Notes under the pieces: generated by a model
The model's database searches: none
The model's input: the letters and a program-made list of their open reading frames with translations, nothing else
What the model was told of the DNA's origin: nothing
Made by a program: the position numbers and the translations under genes
Shown here: one piece after another, positions 17,488 to 26,511 of the stretch
Layout: each line of letters begins with the position of its first letter
Position numbering within the stretch: the first letter of the stretch is position 1
Source: Alphaproteobacteria bacterium
Lineage (GTDB): Bacteria; Pseudomonadota; Alphaproteobacteria; CACZRW01
DNA length: 42,797 nt
Assembly: GCA_017507765.1 (NCBI GenBank)
Contig: JAFWAG010000066.1
Location: 1-42,797, forward strand
Direction: 5' to 3'

Positions 17488-18525
17488 TCCGGCTTTTTGC
17501 CGAATAGCTGCTTTCTGTTCTTCCGGAATAAAGGAAGCATCAAGCGCATTTTTAGTGAAGCTTTTTAATTCTTCGTCCGTAAAGCCCAGAATATCATTGG
17601 CAATTTCATATTCTTTGCCGATAGAAGTTCCAAACATTCCCGCATCATCACAAGCAAGAGTGATTTTAACTCCGGCATCATACAGCTTACGGATAGGGTG
17701 CGACTCCCATGAATCCTTATACAAAGGCAGCAAAGCATGGTTACTGGAAAGGCATACTTCCAAAGTAACTTTACGCTTAATCAGCTCTTCCACCAAAGCA
17801 GGGTCTTCAATCGAGCGGATACCATGTCCTATACGTTCGGGATTGTATTCCAAAACGTCCCACACGCTTTGCGGTCCGCATTGTTCGCCGGCATGAGGAG
17901 CAAAGCGGTATCCTTCTTTTAACGCACGGCGGATACCTTCGTCATAGTCGCCAAAGCGACCGAACGACTCGTTTTCCACAAAGCCAAACCCACGGTATAA
18001 AGGATTGGGGTGCTTTTCAATAAAGTCTAAAACTTTCATGACCCCACGGTTTCCCCAGCTTCGCAAAGATACGGCGACAATTCCGGAAACTATACCGGTT
18101 TTCTGTTCCGCATCAGCCATAGCCGTGGTAATGGCAGAGAAAATATCGTTATACATTCCCTCATCAACCTGAGCGTCTATGACATTATGCTTATCTTTAA
18201 CCCCGTAATACATCGGAGACACTTGGAACTCTGCCAAAACAGCGCCTTCTGCCGCCGAATAAGTCAAAAAGTCGTGCAATACTTCGTAATAATCAATAGG
18301 GTTTATAACCAGATTGCAAATAGTATCATAAGCCCAAAAGAAATTGTTTATATCGGATAAATCATAGTTGAATGAACCGCGGGGATTTTTTTCGTCCGGC
18401 GGAGAAATCAAGCCTTCCGGCACGGATATTTTATTTCTTTCCGCAATTTTCAATGCTCTTTCGGGCGTAATTGTAGCGGTTAAATGTTCATGCAGAGTAG
18501 CTTTAGGTATATTTTTATCAATCAT
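17482..18525 (-). CDS. Adenosine deaminase-like amidohydrolase
   Basis: The chosen start gives MIDKNIPKATLHEHL and 347 residues, which is normal for the family. An upstream in-frame ATG would add 21 poorly supported residues. Metal ligands are visible: H12 and H14 in LHEHL, the His of HAGEQCGP, and DDAG in TLACDDAGMFG. RIGHGIRSIED and LEVCLSSNHALLP also match adenosine/AMP deaminase family segments. The family removes the amino group from adenosine or other purines. Here LHEHLTATITP and DDAG replace the more usual HxHLEG and DDP, so the substrate could be different from adenosine. It converges on the glucanotransferase gene. Confidence 0.82.
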   Translation of the reverse strand: MIDKNIPKATLHEHLTATITPERALKIAERNKISVPEGLISPPDEKNPRGSFNYDLSDINNFFWAYDTICNLVINPIDYYEVLHDFLTYSAAEGAVLAEFQVSPMYYGVKDKHNVIDAQVDEGMYNDIFSAITTAMADAEQKTGIVSGIVAVSLRSWGNRGVMKVLDFIEKHPNPLYRGFGFVENESFGRFGDYDEGIRRALKEGYRFAPHAGEQCGPQSVWDVLEYNPERIGHGIRSIEDPALVEELIKRKVTLEVCLSSNHALLPLYKDSWESHPIRKLYDAGVKITLACDDAGMFGTSIGKEYEIANDILGFTDEELKSFTKNALDASFIPEEQKAAIRQKAGL

Positions 18526-18618
18526 GGAAAAAACTCTCTTAAAAATTAGCAAAAAGGCTTTATAATGAAGCCTCATAGTTGTAAGCAAAATTATCAGAAA
18601 GATAAAGATAAATTATGA

Positions 18619-18624
18619 TTTTTT
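18619..18624 (+). repeat. T6 tract at the likely frameshift in the phosphoesterase 5' end
   Basis: Six T residues follow ATGA at 18615-18618. With six T the frame from this ATG ends at TAG after five codons. With seven T it would join the long frame of the metallophosphoesterase. This is either a sequence error, a slippage-controlled start or a mutated allele. Confidence 0.4.
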
Positions 18625-18640
18625 CCTGTTAGCATTTTTC

Positions 18641-19741
18641 TTGGCCGCTTGTTATCTACTTATCCACCTTTATTATTCGTTTTGTCCGGAAAACGCCTCT
18701 AAAAAGGTGAAAGCATCTGTGATTTTAGGCTTTTACCTTATCGTTTTCGGGCCGATTTTTATGCACCCTTTGCGTTTTTGGTTAGGTATAACATTTCCGG
18801 AAGTTCTGCAATTTATTCTTTATCTTATATCTGCCGCTTTTCTTACTTTATTTCTTCTGTACCTTTTTACGGACATATTAAAGCTTATCCGCCTGTATCC
18901 GAAGTCATGGAAAAAGCATGAACGAAAGGAAGGAATAGCCTTTATGGTAATTTCTGTCTTTATTACGCTTTGCGGATATATAAATGCCATGACCCCGACG
19001 GCGACGGAGTATGACATTGCCGTTTCCAAGCCGCATAAAGATTTTACCATCGCCGTTATGTCGGATTTGCATATCGGCGGTTTGAATATGACACCGGCAA
19101 AGCTTTCCCAAGCGGTGGAAATAGTCAATGCCGCCAATCCTGATTTAGTTATGTTTGTTGGGGATACGCTGGACGGCAAAAGTTCTGCCGATGTGTTCAC
19201 CAAAGACAATTACGGCGATATTCTTTCCCGTTTCAAAGCCAAGTACGGAGTTTTTGCGGTTATGGGCAACCATGAGTATTATACGAACTCTACGGAAGCA
19301 GACGCAGAGCTTATCCAAAATACGGGTATCAAGCTTTTAAGAGATGAATCGGTATATATCCAACCGTTGGGAACCTATCTTGTCGGCAGAGAGGATAGGG
19401 CGAAAAACTCCCGAGGCATAGGCGAAGTTCTTCCTTTGGCAAAGATTATGCCGCAAAACTCTCAGAAAGATGATTTAATCATCGTCTTTGCGCATAATCC
19501 CAAAGTAGTTTCGGACAGCGTAGCAGAAAAGGCAGATATTCAGATTTCCGGCCATACTCATAACGGCCAGCTCTTTCCGCTAAATCTGATTTTGCGGGAA
19601 ATGTATGAAATAACTTGGGGCTTAAAAAAGATTGAAGATACAGTACTTTTTGTCAGTTCCGGTTTAGGGCAGTGGGGACCTCCGGTACGGACAAGCGCCG
19701 TTTCGGAAATCGCTTTTATCAAGATTAAATCAGCGGAATAA
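18641..19741 (+). CDS. Membrane-anchored metallophosphoesterase, YkuE-like
   Basis: The protein has about 366 residues from a TTG at 18641, though the true start is uncertain. N-terminal hydrophobic segments (about three to four) place it in the membrane. The C-terminal half is a calcineurin-like phosphoesterase domain with SDLHIGG, VGDTLDG, MGNHEYY, FAHNP and SGHTHNGQLFP, so all metal ligands are kept. This form is common in YkuE-type phosphodiesterases of the envelope. An ATG at 18615 is out of frame by one base. One extra T in the T6 run at 18619-18624 would give a protein starting MIFFLLAFFLAACYLL, a good membrane anchor. No ribosome binding site supports the TTG. Confidence 0.85.
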   Translation: MAACYLLIHLYYSFCPENASKKVKASVILGFYLIVFGPIFMHPLRFWLGITFPEVLQFILYLISAAFLTLFLLYLFTDILKLIRLYPKSWKKHERKEGIAFMVISVFITLCGYINAMTPTATEYDIAVSKPHKDFTIAVMSDLHIGGLNMTPAKLSQAVEIVNAANPDLVMFVGDTLDGKSSADVFTKDNYGDILSRFKAKYGVFAVMGNHEYYTNSTEADAELIQNTGIKLLRDESVYIQPLGTYLVGREDRAKNSRGIGEVLPLAKIMPQNSQKDDLIIVFAHNPKVVSDSVAEKADIQISGHTHNGQLFPLNLILREMYEITWGLKKIEDTVLFVSSGLGQWGPPVRTSAVSEIAFIKIKSAE

Positions 19742-19749
19742 ATAATTCT

Positions 19750-20517
19750 TCAGTCTTGGAACTGTTCTTTTAAAACCCGCTCTTCCAGATTGTGTTCGGG
19801 GTCAAAAAGCACCGGCAAGGATATTTCCGATATTTCTTTGACCTTTACGGATACAACGTTTCTGATTTCGGTATAATCCGCAACTGCGCTTACCGGACGC
19901 TTTGCCGATTGCAGGATATTCAGCTCTATTTCCGCAGTTCTGGGAAGCAAAGCTCCGTGCCACCGCCGTGGCCGAAAAGCACTGATTGGGGTCAGAACCA
20001 TAAGATTGGCTTCTATCGGCAAAATCGGTCCATGCGCCGAAAGGTTATAAGCCGTACTTCCGGCAGGAGTAGCGACAATTACTCCGTCGCATACCAAATT
20101 ATCCAAGCGTTTTTTATTGTTTATATTAACTTTGATATTTGCCGCTTGCCTGCTTTGGCGCAAAAGGGAAACTTCATTTATTGCCATAGCCTTTATTTCT
20201 TTTTTGCTTTCGGTTATGGCTGTCATTTCCAAAGGGTGAAGATTTACGGTAACGGCTTTGCGAATACGGGCGGATAAGTTTTTGACATCATAGTTATTCA
20301 TCAAAAAACCGATAGTTCCTCGGTTCATTCCGTATAACGGCATATTTTTGTTAAGGTAGCGGTGCATGACCTTTAACATAAAGCCATCGCCGCCAAGAAC
20401 GACAATGACATCAGCTTTCGCCGCCGGAGTGTTTGGGTAAAGTTCCAAGACGCACTTAAGAGCCTCCTTCGCAGAAGGAGTTCTATCCGCCAAAAAATGC
20501 ATTTTCAAAGGGTTCAT
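19750..20517 (-). CDS. nadK: NAD kinase
   Basis: NadK phosphorylates NAD to NADP with ATP or polyphosphate in the cytoplasm. The 255-residue protein has the GGDG motif (VVLGGDGFML, about residues 39-48), MNRGTIGFLMN, NEVSLLR and CDGVIVATPAGSTAYNLSAHG, which are the family signatures for the active site and NAD binding. The length is typical of alphaproteobacterial NadK. It starts seven bases after a small YjfB-like gene that in turn follows secA on the same strand, so the three may be co-transcribed. It converges on the phosphoesterase gene with a gap of only eight bases. Confidence 0.95.
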   Translation of the reverse strand: MNPLKMHFLADRTPSAKEALKCVLELYPNTPAAKADVIVVLGGDGFMLKVMHRYLNKNMPLYGMNRGTIGFLMNNYDVKNLSARIRKAVTVNLHPLEMTAITESKKEIKAMAINEVSLLRQSRQAANIKVNINNKKRLDNLVCDGVIVATPAGSTAYNLSAHGPILPIEANLMVLTPISAFRPRRWHGALLPRTAEIELNILQSAKRPVSAVADYTEIRNVVSVKVKEISEISLPVLFDPEHNLEERVLKEQFQD

Positions 20518-20524
20518 AAAAAAC

Positions 20525-20743
20525 TTACACCTTGATATTTACATTTTCGCCACGTCCCGGAACAACATTTCCGGTATCTACTTCATTCGCCATTTTTGCA
20601 TTATCAACAGCCTGCTGCATCAAAGTCGTAACTACCGCTCTGTCCGCTTCGGCAGTTGCCTTAGCAAGGCTAACGGCAAGCTGCTGACGAGATACAATCG
20701 ACTGCATTGCCATGGTTACATCGAAGGAATTGCTAATGGTCAT
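20525..20743 (-). CDS. Small protein, YjfB/putative motility-like
   Basis: This is a 72-residue acidic protein. The start is MTISNSFDVTMAMQ because GGAGGTG lies five bases upstream of that ATG. The earlier in-frame ATG at 20755 would put this ribosome binding site inside the gene. The segment DVTMAMQSIVSRQQLAVSLAKA followed by a second helix and a short polar tail resembles YjfB-type small proteins annotated as putative motility proteins, but the match is from memory and weak. It has no signal peptide or membrane segment. It lies between secA and nadK and is probably co-transcribed with nadK. Confidence 0.6.
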   Translation of the reverse strand: MTISNSFDVTMAMQSIVSRQQLAVSLAKATAEADRAVVTTLMQQAVDNAKMANEVDTGNVVPGRGENVNIKV

Positions 20744-20811
20744 ATTCACCTCCATTCCCTTAACATTACCATTATAGCATAAATCTGCATAAAAAGCAAA
20801 GTTTAGGGGAA

Positions 20812-23490
20812 TTAGCCGCCGTTAGCTTTAGCTACCTTGCCGTGGCAATGCTTAAACTTTTTCCCTGACCCGCACGGACATGGCGCATTTCTTTGGATTT
20901 TACCCCATTTTGCTTCGGCATCTTCCAAAGAAGTGAAGGCATCACTTTTGGAACGCAGATTCTCTTGCATATTTTGGAACGAAGGATTTACCGGCGCCAC
21001 ATCATCAGCAGTTCTAATTTCTACACGGAACAAAGTTGCAATAGTCTTGGTGGTAACTTTGTCGAGCATATCCTTAAACAAGCCGAAAGCTTCTTTCTTA
21101 TACTCGTTTAAAGGATCTCTCTGACCATACGCCCGCATAAAAATGGAATAGCGCATATAATCAAGTAGTTGCAGATGTTCTTTCCATGTCTGGTCAAGAA
21201 CTTGTAAAAGCACGCTTTTTTCGACTACTCGGATTGCTTCCGGCGAAGTTTGAAGCTCTTTTTGTGCCATTTTATCTGCGCCGGCTTTTAAAACCCGCTC
21301 GATAAAGATTTCATCGGTAACCCCGTCTTCGCTCCGCCATTCTTCCAAAGGCATTTCTATGCCCGTAAAGTTAGCAAGCTCTGTCGTTAATTCGGGAATA
21401 TTCCATTCTTCCGGCACCGATTTTTCGGCAACATAAGCACGAACCATATCCGTCAGGATTTCTTCCCGCATATCGTTGATAGTTTCGGATATATCCGCAG
21501 AGTTCATAATATCCCGTCGCTGGTCATATATGACTTTGCGTTGGTCATTCATAACGTTATCGTATTTTAATAAGTTTTTCCGAACGTCAAAGTTATATCC
21601 TTCGACTTTTTCTTGAGCTTTTTTCAAAGCTTTATTGACCCAAGGGTGAGTTATCGCTTCATCTTCACGAATACCGAAAGTGCGTAAAACCGTATCCATT
21701 CTGGCGGTTCCGAAAATCCGCATTAAGTCATCTTCCAAAGAAAGGAAGAACTTAGAGTTTCCGGGGTCTCCCTGACGTCCGGAGCGTCCGCGTAACTGGT
21801 TGTCAATTCGGCGGCTTTCGTGTCTTTCGGTTCCGATAACATAAAGTCCGCCGGCTTTCAATGCGACTTGCTTACCTTCTTCAATCTCGGCTTTAATTTT
21901 TTCAATGGCTTTTTGTTTTTCTTCCCCTTCCGGCATATCGGCAAGCTCGGTTTTAACCCGCATTTCCAAGTTTCCGCCAAGCTGAATATCCGTGCCTCGA
22001 CCTGCCATGTTCGTAGCAATGGTAACCGCACCGGGAATACCTGCTTGCGCAATGATTGCCGCTTCTCTTTCATGATGTCGGGCATTTAAAACCTCAAACT
22101 TTATATCGGTATTTTTCTGTAACAGATTAGCTATATGCTCGGACTTTTCAATTGATGTCGTACCAAGCAAAACCGGCTGTTTTCTTTCCGTACATTCTTT
22201 GATAAGACGAATAATAGCTTTATATTTTTCCTCTGCCGTACGATAAACTTCGTCATCATAATCCAACCGTTGGCAAGGCACATTCGTCGGGATTTCCACA
22301 ACTTCCAAGCCGTATATTTCTCCGAACTCTCCGGCTTCGGTCATCGCCGTTCCGGTCATTCCCGCCAATTTTGGATACAAACGGAAATAGTTTTGGAAGG
22401 TAATCGAGGCAAGGGTTTGGTTTTCCGGATTTATGGTTACATTTTCTTTTGCTTCCAAAGCCTGATGCAAGCCGTCCGAATAGCGGCGTCCTTCCATCAT
22501 ACGTCCGGTAAACTCGTCAATAATGACTACTTTGTCGCCTTTGACGATGTAATCCACATCTTTTTGGAACATTTTGTGCGCCCGCAAAGCTTGGTCGGCA
22601 TGATGCACCAAAGCAATATTTGCCATATCGTATAAAGAGCCGGGTTCAAGCAATCCTGCCTCATGAAGCAGCTGTTCAATATGCACCGAGCCTTTTTCCG
22701 TAAAAGTTACGGTTTTTTGCTTTTCGTCTTTTTCGTAATCATCTGGCTCCAGCAAAGGAATAACTTTATCAACGGTTTTATATCGTTCCGAAGAATCTTC
22801 GGCGGCTCCGGATATAATCAACGGAGTTCTGGCTTCGTCAATAAGGATAGAGTCAACTTCGTCCACGATAGCATAATTAAATGAGCGCTGAACCATATCT
22901 TCCAAGCGGAACTTCATATTATCACGCAGATAATCAAAGCCGAGTTCGTTATTTGTGGCATAAGTAATATCCGCGGCATAAGCTTCCCGTCGTTCTTCTT
23001 CGGTAAGTTCATGCAAGATACAGCCAACGCTTAGCCCCAAGAACTTATAAATCTGTCCCATCCATTCGGAATCTCGTTTGGCGAGGTAGTCGTTTACGGT
23101 TACAACATGAACGCCTTTTCCGGTTAAGGCATTAAGGTAAACCGGCATTGTTGCGACCAAAGTTTTTCCTTCGCCGGTTTTCATTTCGGATATTTTACCT
23201 TTGTGCAGGACGATACCGCCGATTATCTGTACGTCAAACGGGCGCAGTCCCAAAACTCTTTTGGCGGCTTCCCGAACGGTTGCAAAAGCATCAACCAAAA
23301 TGTCATCAAGAGTTTCCCCGTTTTGCAAGCGTTCTTTAAGCCATGGCGTACGAGCTTTCAACTCGTCATCGGACAAAGCAGCAATCTCATCTTCCTTTGC
23401 ATTTATTGCGCAAACGGTTTTGTGCAGCGATTTTACATAACGGTCATTAGCCGACCCAAAAACTTTTTTCGCCCACGAACAAATCATCAT
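20812..23490 (-). CDS. secA: Preprotein translocase ATPase SecA
   Basis: SecA is the ATP-driven motor that pushes unfolded proteins through SecYEG. The 892-residue length is normal. [14 protein letters not shown] is the Walker A region (about residues 103-116), and [20 protein letters not shown] carries the DEAD-like Walker [15 protein letters not shown] and [13 protein letters not shown] belong to the second nucleotide-binding domain. The C-terminus has the SEC-C zinc motif [14 protein letters not shown], which binds SecB and lipids. The start at 23490 has GAGG upstream, and a TTGACA-type promoter lies 30-60 bases ahead on the minus strand. It is divergent from the parvulin gene. Confidence 0.98.
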   Translation of the reverse strand: MMICSWAKKVFGSANDRYVKSLHKTVCAINAKEDEIAALSDDELKARTPWLKERLQNGETLDDILVDAFATVREAAKRVLGLRPFDVQIIGGIVLHKGKISEMKTGEGKTLVATMPVYLNALTGKGVHVVTVNDYLAKRDSEWMGQIYKFLGLSVGCILHELTEEERREAYAADITYATNNELGFDYLRDNMKFRLEDMVQRSFNYAIVDEVDSILIDEARTPLIISGAAEDSSERYKTVDKVIPLLEPDDYEKDEKQKTVTFTEKGSVHIEQLLHEAGLLEPGSLYDMANIALVHHADQALRAHKMFQKDVDYIVKGDKVVIIDEFTGRMMEGRRYSDGLHQALEAKENVTINPENQTLASITFQNYFRLYPKLAGMTGTAMTEAGEFGEIYGLEVVEIPTNVPCQRLDYDDEVYRTAEEKYKAIIRLIKECTERKQPVLLGTTSIEKSEHIANLLQKNTDIKFEVLNARHHEREAAIIAQAGIPGAVTIATNMAGRGTDIQLGGNLEMRVKTELADMPEGEEKQKAIEKIKAEIEEGKQVALKAGGLYVIGTERHESRRIDNQLRGRSGRQGDPGNSKFFLSLEDDLMRIFGTARMDTVLRTFGIREDEAITHPWVNKALKKAQEKVEGYNFDVRKNLLKYDNVMNDQRKVIYDQRRDIMNSADISETINDMREEILTDMVRAYVAEKSVPEEWNIPELTTELANFTGIEMPLEEWRSEDGVTDEIFIERVLKAGADKMAQKELQTSPEAIRVVEKSVLLQVLDQTWKEHLQLLDYMRYSIFMRAYGQRDPLNEYKKEAFGLFKDMLDKVTTKTIATLFRVEIRTADDVAPVNPSFQNMQENLRSKSDAFTSLEDAEAKWGKIQRNAPCPCGSGKKFKHCHGKVAKANGG

Positions 23491-23522
23491 AAACCTCGTA
23501 CTTGTATAACAACTTTTAACAA

Positions 23523-23551
23523 GAGATAGTGTTCTATCGCAAATATGTCAA
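23523..23551 (-). promoter_or_regulatory. Putative secA promoter
   Basis: On the minus strand, TTGACA (complement of 23546-23551) is followed by a 17-base spacer and TATCTC (complement of 23523-23528). The expected transcription start gives a leader of about 25-30 bases before the secA ATG at 23490. Confidence 0.6.
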
Positions 23552-23690
23552 TGTTGCTATCTTTTTATTTGCCATAAAATTACAAATAATTATTATAAGG
23601 ACTCAGCAAGAGGCTTTTTGCGCAGGTTTCGCCTTTAAGCCTTAGGGGTATCTTTAAAGCGTTTAATATTTTTATAAAGGATTAAAGAAT

Positions 23691-24755
23691 ATGTGTTGCA
23701 GCAGTAGAAAGGTAATAAGCGCCGTAGTTGTGGTGTTTTTAATCGCAGCTCTTGGCTATGTTGTTTATGATAAAAAGTTTGCACCATCCCAAAACCGGCC
23801 TGCCGATGATGTCGTAGTAGCCGTTGTTTCCGGTGATAACATTTGGCTTTCGGACATCGTAAAGTTCCACGAATCCAATCCTCAGTTAAAGTCCATACCG
23901 TTTGAAATGGTATACAAAGACCTTTTGAATCATTTGATTGAAACCAAGTCAATCAAGGTTGCTGCAGAAAAAGCCGGCATTCAGGATTTGCAGTCTTATA
24001 AAGACTCTGTAAAGTGGGCTGCCGATCAGGTTTTGCGCACCGAATACATTAAGTATGCGTTGGCAAAAGCCACCACCGAAGAAAAGTTAAAAGAACTTTA
24101 TGATGAATATGTAAAGCAGAATCCTCCGGAAGAAGAAGTTCGTGCCAGCCACATTTTGGTTGACTCGGAAGATGACGCAAAAGATATCATCAAGCAGATA
24201 GCTGACGGTGCAGACTTTGCTGCTTTGGCAAAAGAAAAGAGCAAAGACTCGAACGGCAGCAAAGGCGGAGACCTTGGATACTTTAAAAAGTCCGCCATGG
24301 TTCCAGAGTTTGCTAATGCCGCATTTTCCATGGAAGTCGGCACTGTATCGGAAAAGCCGATTAAGACCATGTTCGGTTATCACGTTGTAAAAGTTACGGA
24401 TAAGCGTTTGTCTCAGCCTGTACCCATGGAACAGGTCAAAGAAATGTTGCAGATGATGGCTGCCGAGGAACTTCTTCCTGCTATCGTTCGTGAAGCCAGA
24501 GAAAGCGCTCAAGTAATGGTTCAGCCGGAAGCTTATAAGAATAAGCTGGTAACCATTGACGCTGACAGTACAAAGAAGACAGAACCGGAAGCTGCTCCTG
24601 CTCCTGCCGAAGCTGAAGCAGAAGCAGCGGCAACTCCGGTTGAAGTAGAGGCTCCTGCTGCACCTGCCGCCGAAGCTGAAGCTCCTGCCGTTCCGGCTGA
24701 AGCAGCACCGGCAGATGAAGCCGTTGTTGAAGAAGAAATCGTTACGGTAGAATAA
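23691..24755 (+). CDS. Membrane-anchored parvulin-type peptidyl-prolyl isomerase
   Basis: This 354-residue protein has one N-terminal hydrophobic segment (about residues 7-24, VISAVVVVFLIAALGYVVY). The bulk should therefore face the periplasm. A SurA-like helical region follows. The parvulin domain (about residues 148-245) then begins VRASHILVDSEDDA and contains SNGSKGGDLGYFKKSAMV and MFGYHVVKVTDKR, all standard for rotamase PpiC/SurA proteins. The last 70 residues are a low-complexity Ala-Glu-Pro-Val tail that ends in an acidic stretch. The enzyme likely helps fold exported or outer-membrane proteins. Its stop overlaps the mutT start by one base (TAATG). It is divergent from secA. Confidence 0.92.
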   Translation: MCCSSRKVISAVVVVFLIAALGYVVYDKKFAPSQNRPADDVVVAVVSGDNIWLSDIVKFHESNPQLKSIPFEMVYKDLLNHLIETKSIKVAAEKAGIQDLQSYKDSVKWAADQVLRTEYIKYALAKATTEEKLKELYDEYVKQNPPEEEVRASHILVDSEDDAKDIIKQIADGADFAALAKEKSKDSNGSKGGDLGYFKKSAMVPEFANAAFSMEVGTVSEKPIKTMFGYHVVKVTDKRLSQPVPMEQVKEMLQMMAAEELLPAIVREARESAQVMVQPEAYKNKLVTIDADSTKKTEPEAAPAPAEAEAEAAATPVEVEAPAAPAAEAEAPAVPAEAAPADEAVVEEEIVTVE

Positions 24756-25204
24756 TGTCTTTGCTTCAAGACGTACAAAATACGGGGGCGGCTGATTTTG
24801 GCCGCCCTTTATTTGTGGTTTCTTTGGCTTTGTTTGCCAAAGACGGCAAAGTTTTGCTTTGCCGCCGTCCCGAAGGGAAAAATCTGGCGGGAATGTGGGA
24901 GTTCCCCGGCGGTAAAGTAGAGAAGGGGGAGACCCCTTCCCAAGCATTGGTACGGGAAATTACCGAAGAGCTTTCGTTAACTTTGGCGGAAAATAACCTA
25001 ATTCCTGCCAGTTTTGCCTGCACCAAGGATATCATCATGCTTTTATACTTTTGCAAAGATTGGGAAGGAACGGTAATCCCAACCGAAAAACAGGAAACCT
25101 CTTGGATTTTGCCGGAGCATTTTAAAGATTTTCCCATGCCGGAAGCTGATATTTTACTTTGCCGTCAGGTTTGGTATAATGATTATGTTGGTTCTTCTGA
25201 ATAA
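24755..25204 (+). CDS. mutT: 8-oxo-dGTP diphosphatase (MutT-like Nudix hydrolase)
   Basis: This 149-residue protein has a complete Nudix box: GGKVEKGETPS, then REITEEL (about residues 52-75), following the GX5EX7REUXEEXGU pattern except that the last Gly is replaced by Ser. LLCRRPEGKNLAGMWEFPGG is the typical MutT lead-in. Such enzymes clear oxidised nucleotides (8-oxo-dGTP) before they cause mutations. An exact substrate cannot be proved by sequence, but similarity to MutT is strong. It overlaps the parvulin stop by one base, so it is translated from the same mRNA. Confidence 0.88.
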   Translation: MSLLQDVQNTGAADFGRPLFVVSLALFAKDGKVLLCRRPEGKNLAGMWEFPGGKVEKGETPSQALVREITEELSLTLAENNLIPASFACTKDIIMLLYFCKDWEGTVIPTEKQETSWILPEHFKDFPMPEADILLCRQVWYNDYVGSSE

Positions 25205-25226
25205 GCTTTAAGAATAGGATTCGTAA

Positions 25227-26498
25227 ATGTTTTATTGGTTTGCAGCAATTCCTCTTTTCATCGCCTTAGCAATGTTCACTTTATATCCTCGTCCGGGTAA
25301 AGAAATGGGTATGAAAGTGCTTGAGGATACTACGGTTGACGCCGCCGCTTTTCGTATAGCGATGCAACATGACGCTATGGTCAAAACGGTCAGAGCGCAC
25401 TTAAAAAACAATTCAACCTATACTTCGGTTGTCGATAAATGGGTTGTTTCCAGTGATAACATTACGCCGATTGATGATTTTCTGCCCATAGGTTATCAAA
25501 ACGATGCCTTGGATAGCTTTGAAAGTACGGTTTATTGTTTGGCAGAAACCGACCAAGACGGCGTTGCCAATCCTAGCACCCAGTGCAAAAATGCTGATTT
25601 TGTTTATGTCTTTACCTATCCGAGCATAGATGCTTCCAACCGTTGGTACGGTTCCGGAGAAGCCAAAGTTTTGGCAGAGAAAATAGGTAATTACCGTGGT
25701 TTAATTTCCGGAGCCTATGGCATAATTCAAGAAACATTGCCTGCTCCGGACGCAGACAGAAATCCTGTCGGTTCTAAACGTGGGGTTATTAAGGAAGGAG
25801 TTCTGGGAACAAATGATTTGATGTATGAATATCTTCCGTCCGCATTTTCTTGCCGTAAAGGTGATTTAAAAGGCAAACTTGTTTTGGTAACAAGGGTTAA
25901 AGGAACCAAAGCATTCCAACGTCCGACGTCAAGGTGTTCTGGCTATGCCAACTATTCTCTTTTAAGTACATCTTGCCCGTATACGGCAAACAAAGTAATC
26001 CTTGCCAGCAATAAAAGCGGCAAGCTTACTATTTCCTGCGCCGGCCGTTATACCTTTGAATTAGCCGGCGGAGCGGGCAAAGATTATGCCGATGTTAAAG
26101 GCAACGGCGGCCGTATAACTATCAGCAACCGGACTCTTGCCAAAGACACCAAGATTTCTTTTACCACCAAGCCCGGATATAAGAAAAAGCCTTCTAAACC
26201 GGGAAGTGCGATGACTTTGACAATCGGTGATACGCTTGTTGCGGTTGCCGGCGGCGGCGGAGCTTATTTAAGCGGCGGCGGCGGATACCAAGGCGGCTGC
26301 GGCTCTGACGGTAATGGCCAAGGTGTGGTCGCCAACTGTGTTTCGGTTACTTCCGGAGCGGCAGGGGGCAGAGCCGGAAGCAATGCTTACGGTGGTTCGG
26401 GCTATTGCAATACGGGAGCAGGCTATGCTTGCACACAGGTATATAATACCAATGCCTCACCGGACCCATACATAAAAATCAATTATCTGGGAAGTTAG
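25227..26498 (+). CDS. Anchored surface protein with C-terminal glycine-rich domain, function unknown
   Basis: The 423-residue protein begins with a hydrophobic segment (about residues 2-21, FYWFAAIPLFIALAMFTLY) that should anchor it in the inner membrane or direct export. A middle region (about residues 30-245) has no recognised motif. From about residue 267 the protein is glycine-rich, with GGGGAYLSGGGGYQGGCGS and further Gly-Ser-Ala stretches, a few Cys and a final PYIKINYLG strand. This recalls the glycine-rich domains at the tips of pilus or fibre proteins, for instance PilV-type minor pilins. A standard prepilin cleavage site is not evident. AGGA lies upstream of the ATG. It follows mutT by 22 bases and converges on an exported unknown. 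Confidence 0.65.
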   Translation: MFYWFAAIPLFIALAMFTLYPRPGKEMGMKVLEDTTVDAAAFRIAMQHDAMVKTVRAHLKNNSTYTSVVDKWVVSSDNITPIDDFLPIGYQNDALDSFESTVYCLAETDQDGVANPSTQCKNADFVYVFTYPSIDASNRWYGSGEAKVLAEKIGNYRGLISGAYGIIQETLPAPDADRNPVGSKRGVIKEGVLGTNDLMYEYLPSAFSCRKGDLKGKLVLVTRVKGTKAFQRPTSRCSGYANYSLLSTSCPYTANKVILASNKSGKLTISCAGRYTFELAGGAGKDYADVKGNGGRITISNRTLAKDTKISFTTKPGYKKKPSKPGSAMTLTIGDTLVAVAGGGGAYLSGGGGYQGGCGSDGNGQGVVANCVSVTSGAAGGRAGSNAYGGSGYCNTGAGYACTQVYNTNASPDPYIKINYLGS

Positions 26499-26511
26499 CG
26501 GCAAGGATTTT

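Noticed and set aside
18657-18667. TTATCCACC, a DnaA-box-like word that might mark an origin
   Set aside because: It is a single copy inside a coding frame, with no dnaA, hemE or parAB gene and no AT-rich repeat cluster nearby.
24087-24947. Long antisense open frame (286 codons) opposite the parvulin and mutT genes
   Set aside because: It is produced by the biased Ala-Glu-Pro codons of the sense gene. It has low-complexity Phe-Arg-Ser text and no ribosome binding site, and it would overlap two well-supported genes.
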